From Kouleothrix aurantiaca (GTDB lineage Bacteria > Chloroflexota > Chloroflexia > Chloroflexales > Roseiflexaceae), in the NCBI GenBank assembly GCA_001399705.1, contig LJCR01000132.1, positions 1 through 6,519 on the forward strand: DNA of 6,519 bases, given 5' to 3'. A program made the position numbers and the translations under genes. Of this stretch, positions 1 through 5,816 are shown in pieces. Numbering within the stretch: position 1 is the stretch's first letter; every line of letters begins with the position of its first letter. The notes under the pieces were generated by a model. That model saw nothing but the letters and a program-made list of their open reading frames with translations. It did not search any database and had not been told where the DNA came from.

Positions 1-220
1 TGCGCGGCGCGCCGCGCGCAAGGTCGCGCACAATTTCGGCGGTGCCGTCGGGCGAGTTGTCGTCGACCACCAGCACGCGGAAGCGCGGCACTTCCAGCAC
101 GCGCGGAATGAGCTCGCCAATATTTTCGCGCTCGTTATAGGTTGGAATCACGACGGTGCAGTCGGCGACGGTGGTGGGCCGTTCGTTCGCCTCGTCGTGT
201 TCGATCGCTTGTAAAATCAT
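1..220 (-). CDS. Family 2 glycosyltransferase, polyprenyl-phosphate mannose synthase type (N-terminal part)
   Basis: Reading the minus strand from the ATG at 220-218 gives 73 residues before the window edge. Seen: a GT-A fold start with the motif VVIPTYNERENI (residues 23-34), then VLVVDDNSPDGTAEIV (49-64). The DDNSPDGT stretch is characteristic of dolichyl/polyprenol-phosphate mannose synthases (DPM1-like GT2), where the aspartates bind the nucleotide sugar and divalent metal. Family knowledge: these enzymes transfer mannose (sometimes glucose or another sugar) from a GDP- or UDP-sugar to a polyprenyl phosphate at the inner face of the cytoplasmic membrane, supplying glycosylation or cell-envelope synthesis. 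About 20 residues precede the first beta strand, with no signal peptide. The start is supported by AAGGTGG just upstream and by a good promoter 33 nt further up. The gene is divergent from the histidine kinase. The donor sugar, and whether a C-terminal membrane domain follows, cannot be told because the rest is outside the window. Confidence 0.9.
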   Translation of the reverse strand, partial: MILQAIEHDEANERPTTVADCTVVIPTYNERENIGELIPRVLEVPRFRVLVVDDNSPDGTAEIVRDLARGAPR

Positions 221-223
221 GCT

Positions 224-230
224 CCACCTT
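224..230 (-). promoter_or_regulatory. Ribosome binding site of the glycosyltransferase
   Basis: On the minus strand AAGGTGG lies 3 nt before the ATG at 220-218. It is one mismatch from the AAGGAGG consensus. The spacing is short, but no other in-frame ATG lies close by, so it supports this start. Confidence 0.55.
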
Positions 231-259
231 GTTATTCGCCGAAGCAGCGGGTATCGGGT

Positions 260-288
260 ATTATACGCTGGCGTTTCGGTTCGTTCAA
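260..288 (-). promoter_or_regulatory. Sigma70-type promoter of the glycosyltransferase
   Basis: Read on the minus strand, TTGAAC (288-283) and a perfect TATAAT (265-260) are separated by exactly 17 nt. The -35 box matches four of six consensus positions and the -10 box six of six. Transcription would begin near 253, giving a leader of about 33 nt before the ATG at 220. The match is seen in the sequence; use as a promoter is inferred. Confidence 0.7.
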
Positions 289-358
289 ATGCGGCGCCAC
301 ACGCCGCCGTACCCGCAAGCATAGCCGAAACCCCGGGCCATATCAGCAGCGAATCGGC

Positions 359-379
359 GGCAATGCCATTGCGATTGCC
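359..379. promoter_or_regulatory. Short inverted repeat upstream of the kinase gene, possible operator
   Basis: GGCAAT (359-364) and ATTGCC (374-379) form a 6-bp inverted repeat around a 9-nt spacer. The spacer contains another ATTGC (368-372) that could pair with GCAAT (360-364) instead. It lies about 35 nt before the kinase start, in the leader or promoter area. I recognise no -10/-35 pair for the kinase on the plus strand. Arms this short can arise by chance in G+C-rich DNA, so a regulatory role is only a possibility. Confidence 0.2.
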
Positions 380-404
380 ACGTGCGTCCCTCGGCCTGAA
401 TCGC

Positions 405-408
405 GAGG
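405..408 (+). promoter_or_regulatory. Ribosome binding site that decides the kinase start
   Basis: GAGG at 405-408 directly abuts the ATG at 409 (no spacer) but stands 6 nt before the in-frame ATG at 415. The second ATG is therefore the better start. An in-frame TGA at 397-399 excludes any start further upstream. Confidence 0.6.
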
Positions 409-414
409 ATGAGC

Positions 415-3400
415 ATGTCCCAAACAGAGCAAGAAAGCGCCCGGCGCCGCCTGCCGCTGCCCGGCATCGAGCAGCTGTGGGCGATTATGGCGCTGGCGCT
501 GATCGGCGCGCAGGCACTTGAGCGCGCGCAGATCTACGATCAGCAGCAGCGCAGTTTGCTCCGTCTTCAGGTGCTGCGCACGATCGATCAGGGTATCCTG
601 AACAGCCGCCCGCTTGAAACGATCGTTGGCAGCGCGCTCGACGACCTGCATATGCTGGTGCCGTATCACCACGGGCGAGTCGCGCGCGCGCTGTTCGACG
701 AGCACCCGGCCCAGATCATCGCGGCGCGCGAGTGGCGCCTGATGGAGCGGGGCACCGAGGCCCGCGCCAGTGCCAGCATAGACGATATGGCGACCGTTTG
801 CTTTGAGCAAAAGCCAGTGACCACGGCCGATCTGGCCGCCGCCACGCCGCGCACACGCGATATCGAGCTGCTGCTGGCGCAAGGAATTCGCAGCCGTCTC
901 GCGCAGCCGCTGATCGCCGACGGCCTGTATCTAGGCCAGCTGGAAGTACTGAGCGCGCAACCTGCCGCGTTTTTGGAGGATCACGTCCAGATTGTATCGG
1001 AGATCGCGGCGCAATTTGCGGTTGTGATGCGGCAGGTCCAGCTGCTTGGCGAGCGCGAGCGCGCCGAAGAACGCTTCCGCCTGGTTGTCGAGGCGTCGCC
1101 CAGCGGCCTGGTGATGGTGGATCTTGCCGGCCAGATTGCGCTGGTGAACCGGGCGGCCGAGCAGATGTTCGGCTACAGCCGCGCCGAGCTGCTGGGCCAG
1201 CCTGTTGAAATGCTGGTGCCGCCGCGCTTCCGCAGCGGGCACCCGGCCTTGCGCCACGGCTTCGCTGGCCGCCCCGAGGCGCGTGCGATGGGCGCGGGCC
1301 GCGATCTGCTCGGGCTGCGCAAGGACGGCAGCGAATTCCCGGTCGAGATCGGCCTGAACCCGATTGAGGCCAGCGACGGCCTGCACTTCCTGACTGTGAT
1401 CGCCGACATCACCGAGCGCAGGCGCGCGGCTGAAGCGCTGCTTGCCAGCGAGCGCCGCTTCCACCAGATGATCGACAGCATGCTGGAGGGCGTGCAGATC
1501 ATTGGCTTCGACTGGCGCTACCGCTACCTGAACGATGGTGCCGTGGCGCATGGCCGCAAGCCGCGCGAGGAGCTGATCGGGCGTACCATGATGGAGGTTT
1601 ACCCCGGCATCGAGCACACCGCGGTGTTTCAGATGCTCCAGCGCTGCATGGAAGGCCGCGAGCCAGCGCGCCTGGAAAACCGTTACGAGTATGCGGATGG
1701 CAGCTCGGCCTGGTTCGAGCTGAGTGTTCAGCCGGCGCTCGAAGGGATCTTTGTGCTGTCTGCCGATGTCACCGAGCGCAAACAAATCGAAGAGGCAATT
1801 CGCGAAACCGAACTGAAACTGCGCTCGCTGGTTGAAATTTTGCCGGTCGGCGTGTCGATCCTCGACGACAAAAGCAAGGTCGTCTACTCAAATCTGGCAC
1901 TGGAGCACATCATCGAGCTGCCGATCGAGCTGGTGAGCCAGGGCGCCCACCAGGCGCGAACCTACATCCGGCCAGATCGCAGCCCGATGCTGCGGGACGA
2001 ATTTGCCAGCACGCGGGCGCTGCGCGAGCAACGCGCTGTGTATAATGTCGAGACGGGGATCGTGAAAGAAAATGGCGCTGTCACCTGGGTGAGCGTCAAC
2101 GCCGCGCCGGTCGATTTCCCGAACTGGCGCGTTGCGGTGGTGACATCCGACATCACCGAGCGCAAACACGCCGAAGCCGCTTTGCAGGAATCCGAAGAGC
2201 GCTTTGCGACGGCATTCCAGTCCAGCCCGGCTGCGCTTGCCATCAGCCGCCAGCGCAATAGCAGCTTTATCGATGTGAACGAGGCGTTCTGCGCGCTGCT
2301 TGGCTACGCTCGGGAGGAAGTGCTTGGCCATACATGGCAGGAATTGGATTTGTTCCCGGACACAGCCATACTCGCCGGCATTGCCCGCGATGCGCGCGAA
2401 CATGGCAGCGTCCACCAGGCCGAGATTTCGATCCGAACCAAGGATGGTGGCATACGCTCGGTGTTGTTTTCAACCGAGACGGTCGAGGCAAATGGCGAGC
2501 CGTGCTTTCTCACGCTGTTCTTCGATGTTACCGAGCGTAAAATCGCTCAGGAAGCACTGCGCAAGTCGGAAGAGCGCTTTGCGCGGGCCTTCCACGCCAG
2601 CCCGGCGGCAATGCTCATAACGCGCCAGAGCGACGGTGTGTTTCTCGACGTGAATGCGAGCTATGAAGAGCTGGTTGAGTATCGCCGCGACGAGCTGATT
2701 GGAAAGACGGGCATTGGCCTTGATCTGTATGTAAGCCCTGGGCAGCGCGCAGAAATTATCGGCTTGCTGCACGAGAGCGGCGCGCTTTCCAACCACGAAC
2801 TGCTGCTGCGCACCAAGTTGGGCGCTCTGCGCACCGTGCTCTGCGGGCTCGAAAGCATCGAACTCGATGGTGTGCCATGTTATCTTGAGAGCCTGGTCGA
2901 TATCACCGAGCGCAAACATGCCGAGGCCGCGCTGCGCGAATCTGAACAGCGCTTCGCCAAAGCGTTTCGCGCCAGCCCGGCCGCGATTACGATCAGCCGT
3001 GTGCGCGATAGCCACTTCATCGATGTCAACGACCGCTTCTGCACGCTGTTTGGCTACGGGCGCGACGAAGTGATCGAGCGTACCATGCTCGACCTGGCAT
3101 TGTTCCCCGATCTTGTGGCGCTTGGCGAAGTCAGGCGCGCCGCGCAGTCGCGGGGTACGATTCGCGATGCCGAAATCGTGATGCAAACCAAAGATCGCAA
3201 ACAGCTCACGATGCTCTTTTCGGTCGAGCAGATCGAGGTGAATGGCGAACCTTGCTTTCTCACACTTCTGTTTGATGTCACCGAGCGCAAGCAGGCCGAA
3301 GATGCCCTGCGCGAGCGCGAAGCGCAGCTGCACCTTCTCACCGAAACCATGCCGGCCGTGCCCTGGTCGGCCACGCCCGCAGGAAACATCGACTACTTCA

Positions 3401-4731
3401 CGCAGCGCTGGCTCGACCTGACCGGCCTGACGCACGAGCAGGCCCTGAGCAGCGGCTGGCAGCATATAGCCCACCCCGATGACGCGCCTGTGGTGGCGTC
3501 AGCGTGGCAGCACTCGCTCGCCAGCGGCATGCCCTACGAGGTTATCCACCGCATCCGAACCGCTGGCGGCAGCTATCGCTGGCAGCGCAGCCGTGCCCTG
3601 CCCCAGCGCGACGCGCACGGGGCAATTGTGCGCTGGCATGGCATCACCGACGACATCCACAACCTGCGCATGGCCGAAGAAGCGCTGCGCGAAAGCGAGG
3701 CGCGCTTCCGCCAACTGGCCGAAAGCCTGCCGCAGCTGATCTGGACATGCGGCTCCGATGGCTTGTGCGATTACCTCAGCCCGCAGTGGGTTGCCTATAC
3801 CGGCATCCCTGCCGCCGAGCAGCTTGGCCTCGGCTGGCTCGCGCAGCTCCACCCCGATGAGCGCGAAGAGGTGGCGGACGCCTGGCAGGCCGCGCTCGAC
3901 AGCGGCAGCGATTGGGCGCACGAGTTCCGCATCCGGCGGCACGATGGCGAGTATCGCTGGTTCGATACGCGCGGCGTGCGTTTGAAAGATACGAATGGGC
4001 GCACGATCAAGTGGTTTGGCAGCAACACCGACATCCAGGAGCAGCGCGAATATCAGCAAACCTTGAATCGCTATGCCAGTCAGCTTCAGCAGCTCTCGCA
4101 CAAGCTCGTCGAGGCGCAGGAAACCGAGCGCCGTAGAATTGCGCACGAGCTGCACGATCAGATCGGGCAATCGCTCACCGGCCTGAAACTCTCGCTCGAC
4201 AGCACCGATACGCTGCCGTTGGCAGAATTATCTGCTCAGCTCGGGGAGGCGCGCCAGGTGATCAACGAGCTGCTTGGCCGCGTGCGCACTCTCTCGCTCG
4301 ATCTGCGCCCGAGCATGCTCGACGACCTGGGCCTGCTGCCGGCGCTGAACTGGCTGATCGAGCGCTATGCCGCCCAAACTGGCGTGCGTGTCGATTGGCG
4401 GCACAAAGGCGTCGAGCGCCGCTTCCCCACCGCCATCGAAACCAGCGTCTACCGCATTGTGCAGGAAGCGCTCACGAACGTGGCCCGCCACGCTGGCGTC
4501 GCCGTGGTCGAGCTGCGGCTGCTCGCCGACGATGAGCGCCTTCTGCTTCAGATCGCCGACGAAGGCTGCGGATTCAATGTCGAGGATGCGCGCCAGTCGC
4601 AGCAAAGCGTGGGCCTGCTGGGCATGCACGAGCGCGTCGAGCTGGTGGGCGGGACCATTGTGGTTGATTCTGAACCCGGCCAGGGCACCCATGTGAGTAT
4701 CGTTTTTCCACTTGGCTCGCTGGAGCCTTAG
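415..4731 (+). CDS. Soluble GAF - 8x PAS sensor histidine kinase, HisKA_3 (NarX/DegS) type
   Basis: A 1438-residue sensor kinase; numbering here is from the ATG at 415. Domains seen in order: a hydrophobic helix (about 14-30); GAF (about 50-205); a short coiled linker; PAS1 217-344, PAS2 345-464, PAS3 465-592, PAS4 593-717, PAS5 718-842, PAS6 843-967, PAS7 968-1093 and PAS8 1094-1212. Most PAS units end in the D(I/V)TER(K/R) linker motif. The dimerisation/phosphoacceptor domain contains ERRRIAHELHDQIGQSL with His1247 as the expected phosphorylated residue. The ATPase has an N-box QEALTNVARHA (Asn1355), G1 box DEGCGF (Asp1382) and G2 box GLLGM (Gly1400), then GQGTHV. All catalytic motifs are intact, so it should be active. 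No convincing membrane span or signal peptide is visible, so it should sense cytosolic signals. HisKA_3 kinases normally pair with NarL-type receivers, and the next gene begins with such a receiver sequence. PAS7-8 resemble the PAS_3 type; PAS1 resembles FixL-like PAS; ligands are otherwise unknown. An alternative ATG lies at 409. Confidence 0.95.
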   Translation: MSQTEQESARRRLPLPGIEQLWAIMALALIGAQALERAQIYDQQQRSLLRLQVLRTIDQGILNSRPLETIVGSALDDLHMLVPYHHGRVARALFDEHPAQIIAAREWRLMERGTEARASASIDDMATVCFEQKPVTTADLAAATPRTRDIELLLAQGIRSRLAQPLIADGLYLGQLEVLSAQPAAFLEDHVQIVSEIAAQFAVVMRQVQLLGERERAEERFRLVVEASPSGLVMVDLAGQIALVNRAAEQMFGYSRAELLGQPVEMLVPPRFRSGHPALRHGFAGRPEARAMGAGRDLLGLRKDGSEFPVEIGLNPIEASDGLHFLTVIADITERRRAAEALLASERRFHQMIDSMLEGVQIIGFDWRYRYLNDGAVAHGRKPREELIGRTMMEVYPGIEHTAVFQMLQRCMEGREPARLENRYEYADGSSAWFELSVQPALEGIFVLSADVTERKQIEEAIRETELKLRSLVEILPVGVSILDDKSKVVYSNLALEHIIELPIELVSQGAHQARTYIRPDRSPMLRDEFASTRALREQRAVYNVETGIVKENGAVTWVSVNAAPVDFPNWRVAVVTSDITERKHAEAALQESEERFATAFQSSPAALAISRQRNSSFIDVNEAFCALLGYAREEVLGHTWQELDLFPDTAILAGIARDAREHGSVHQAEISIRTKDGGIRSVLFSTETVEANGEPCFLTLFFDVTERKIAQEALRKSEERFARAFHASPAAMLITRQSDGVFLDVNASYEELVEYRRDELIGKTGIGLDLYVSPGQRAEIIGLLHESGALSNHELLLRTKLGALRTVLCGLESIELDGVPCYLESLVDITERKHAEAALRESEQRFAKAFRASPAAITISRVRDSHFIDVNDRFCTLFGYGRDEVIERTMLDLALFPDLVALGEVRRAAQSRGTIRDAEIVMQTKDRKQLTMLFSVEQIEVNGEPCFLTLLFDVTERKQAEDALREREAQLHLLTETMPAVPWSATPAGNIDYFTQRWLDLTGLTHEQALSSGWQHIAHPDDAPVVASAWQHSLASGMPYEVIHRIRTAGGSYRWQRSRALPQRDAHGAIVRWHGITDDIHNLRMAEEALRESEARFRQLAESLPQLIWTCGSDGLCDYLSPQWVAYTGIPAAEQLGLGWLAQLHPDEREEVADAWQAALDSGSDWAHEFRIRRHDGEYRWFDTRGVRLKDTNGRTIKWFGSNTDIQEQREYQQTLNRYASQLQQLSHKLVEAQETERRRIAHELHDQIGQSLTGLKLSLDSTDTLPLAELSAQLGEARQVINELLGRVRTLSLDLRPSMLDDLGLLPALNWLIERYAAQTGVRVDWRHKGVERRFPTAIETSVYRIVQEALTNVARHAGVAVVELRLLADDERLLLQIADEGCGFNVEDARQSQQSVGLLGMHERVELVGGTIVVDSEPGQGTHVSIVFPLGSLEP
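2191..3315 (+). repeat. Tandem triplication of a 125-residue PAS unit inside the kinase
   Basis: Three consecutive PAS units, starting at 2191, 2566 and 2941 and ending at 3315, are each exactly 375 bp (125 codons). Each opens with SE(E/Q)RFA and closes with a D(V/I)TERK linker and a short helix. By hand count, units 1 and 3 are about 56% identical in protein (70 of 125), units 1 and 2 about 44%, and units 2 and 3 about 43%, all without gaps. The other PAS units in the protein are 119-128 residues long and clearly less alike. This points to duplication within the gene followed by divergence; the DNA copies are no longer nearly identical. Confidence 0.85.
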
Positions 4732-4734
4732 CAG

Positions 4735-4741
4735 AAGGAGG
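4735..4741 (+). promoter_or_regulatory. Strong ribosome binding site of the REC-REC gene
   Basis: A perfect AAGGAGG stands 8 nt before the ATG at 4750, in the 18-nt gap after the kinase stop codon. It fixes the start and suggests efficient independent initiation, so the regulator may be made in excess over the large kinase. Confidence 0.85.
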
Positions 4742-4749
4742 GATTCGCG

Positions 4750-5562
4750 ATGCCAACCATTATGCTGGCGGATGATCACCCCATGGTGCTGCACGGCTTG
4801 CGCGCAGTGATTAAAAATGAGCCAGGCTGGGAGATCGTTGGTGAAGCGACGAATGGCGCAGAAACGGTGGAAATGCTCGCGCGCCTGCGCCCCGATGTGC
4901 TGGTGCTCGATATTCTGCTGCCCGATGGCGTCGGCTGGGATCTGCTTCGCCAGCTTAAATCCGAACTGCGTACCCAGGCCATACCGGTGCTGATTACCTC
5001 GGTCGTCGATGAACCCGAGCGCGCGCGCGCGCTTGGTGCAGCCGGCTTCATAGCCAAGCCAATTGACCGCGCCGTGTTCACCCGGGTATTGCAGCGCATC
5101 GCAACCGCAGCGGGCCACCTGCCTGCTCAGCCCGATGTGCTGGACGCGACACGCCCCCGCGAGCCCGACGCCGCGCCGCTGCGCATCTTGCTGGCAGAAG
5201 ATAACGAGGCCACGATCGAGCTGATGTGCGATTATCTGCATGCCAAGGGCTATGAGGTGGCGGTGGCGCGGAATGGTGCTGAGGCGCTCGCACAGGCTCA
5301 GGAGGTAACTCCGGCGTTGGTCCTGATGGATATCCAGATGCCAGGAATGGACGGCCTGGAGGCGATCCAGCGCATTCGGGCCGTTGCGGCGCAGAGCACA
5401 ACGCCGATCATCGCCGTCACGGCGCTGGCCATGCCCGGCGACCGCGAGCGCTGCCTGGCGGCTGGCGCAAACGATTACCTTACCAAGCCAGTCAACCTGC
5501 GCGCGCTGCTCGCCGCAATACAAACACATATCCAGCACGCCAACGATGTGCACCTCAGCTGA
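4750..5562 (+). CDS. Tandem receiver-domain response regulator (REC-REC, no output domain)
   Basis: A 270-residue cytoplasmic phosphotransfer protein. REC1 (about 3-122): acidic pair Asp8-Asp9, phosphoacceptor Asp54 in VLVLDILLPDG, Thr83/Ser84, and Lys103 in AKPID. A Pro/Ala/Asp-rich linker of about 20 residues follows. REC2 (about 144-262): Glu150-Asp151, Asp194 in LVLMDIQMPGMDG, Thr224, and Lys246 in TKPV. Both receivers keep all the residues needed for phosphorylation. The protein ends at 270, just after REC2, with no helix-turn-helix, HPt, GGDEF or other output. It follows the kinase by 18 nt on the same strand and precedes an intrinsic terminator, so the two form an operon and REC1 or REC2 is the likely phosphate acceptor. 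The front of REC1 (DDHPMVLHGLRAV, GWEIVGEATNG) looks NarL-like, while its back half and REC2 look like receivers of hybrid kinases. Output must come from a partner: possibly a scaffold or phosphorelay intermediate (inference). Confidence 0.93.
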   Translation: MPTIMLADDHPMVLHGLRAVIKNEPGWEIVGEATNGAETVEMLARLRPDVLVLDILLPDGVGWDLLRQLKSELRTQAIPVLITSVVDEPERARALGAAGFIAKPIDRAVFTRVLQRIATAAGHLPAQPDVLDATRPREPDAAPLRILLAEDNEATIELMCDYLHAKGYEVAVARNGAEALAQAQEVTPALVLMDIQMPGMDGLEAIQRIRAVAAQSTTPIIAVTALAMPGDRERCLAAGANDYLTKPVNLRALLAAIQTHIQHANDVHLS

Positions 5563-5605
5563 ACCGCGCATCGTGCGCAAGTGCTGTGGATAGCAAGAAT
5601 CACCA

Positions 5606-5645
5606 CAACCCGCCTCCAGACCTGTCTGGCGGCGGAGTTGTTTTT
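5606..5645 (+). terminator. Intrinsic terminator after the kinase/REC-REC operon
   Basis: A hairpin is seen: CAAC (5606-5609) pairs with GTTG (5637-5640), CCGCC (5610-5614) with GGCGG (5631-5635), and CCAGA (5616-5620) with TCTGG (5625-5629). It has one bulged A, one T/C mismatch and a 4-nt CCTG loop. A run of five T (5641-5645) follows immediately. This is a classic rho-independent terminator for plus-strand transcription, 43 nt after the REC-REC stop codon. There is no matching T-run for the minus strand. Confidence 0.85.
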
Positions 5646-5722
5646 GCCCAGCAGTAAGCCTGTAAACAATGATGGCAGCTTGGCGAGGCAACCTGCCGTT
5701 CTCGCTGCTAGGCGCTAGTCGA

Positions 5723-5748
5723 GCGTGCTACCACGCAAAGTATATTAT
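5723..5748 (+). promoter_or_regulatory. Weak promoter-like region with inverted repeat upstream of the P-loop remnant
   Basis: A 5-bp inverted repeat, GCGTG (5723-5727) and CACGC (5732-5736) around CTAC, is followed by the A+T-rich TATATTAT (5741-5748), which contains -10-like hexamers. No good -35 box is found at 17 nt. The position, after the terminator and about 70 nt before the ATG at 5817, fits a promoter for the last two reading frames, perhaps an activator- or repressor-dependent one. The evidence is weak. Confidence 0.3.
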
Positions 5749-5816
5749 GATGTGCCTGCAAGGTGTGGCCATCACGCGGCTTGGCTGCACCGCCGCCTGC
5801 GTAGTTTGGAGCGCGC

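Noticed and set aside
451..510. A possible transmembrane helix near the kinase N-terminus (LWAIMALALIGAQAL)
   Set aside because: The hydrophobic run is only about 15 residues, has no positive-inside flank pair or periplasmic loop, and flows into an amphipathic GAF-tail-like helix. It is better explained as a signalling helix.
156..521. A 121-codon plus-strand frame crossing the glycosyltransferase start, the intergenic region and the kinase start
   Set aside because: It overlaps two better-supported genes, has Ala/Arg-rich low-information translation, and has no motif.
931..1785. A 284-codon minus-strand open frame opposite GAF-PAS2
   Set aside because: It is a shadow of the kinase coding strand, with no recognisable domain.
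2470..3474. A 334-codon minus-strand open frame opposite PAS4-PAS7 with an internal repeat pattern
   Set aside because: The repeats (such as LFALGDI-like stretches) are just the reverse strand of the repeated D(V/I)TERK linkers in the PAS domains. There is no independent evidence for a gene.
1069..3690. A LOV (flavin photosensor) domain among the PAS units
   Set aside because: None of the eight PAS domains contains the NCRFLQ-type cysteine motif needed for flavin adduct formation.
5500..5562. A LuxR-type helix-turn-helix or other output domain at the end of the REC-REC protein
   Set aside because: The chain ends directly after the last helix of REC2 with ANDVHLS, and the next 43 nt to the terminator hold no in-frame continuation.
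4228..5691. A 487-codon open frame on the minus strand opposite the end of the kinase and the REC-REC gene
   Set aside because: It runs antisense across two clear genes and their terminator, and its translation shows no recognisable domain. Long antisense open frames are expected opposite G+C-rich genes.
5646..5720. A small gene or RNA between the terminator and the P-loop remnant
   Set aside because: There is no start with RBS, no conserved motif, and only very short potential stems such as GGCAG/CTGCC, which are not beyond chance.
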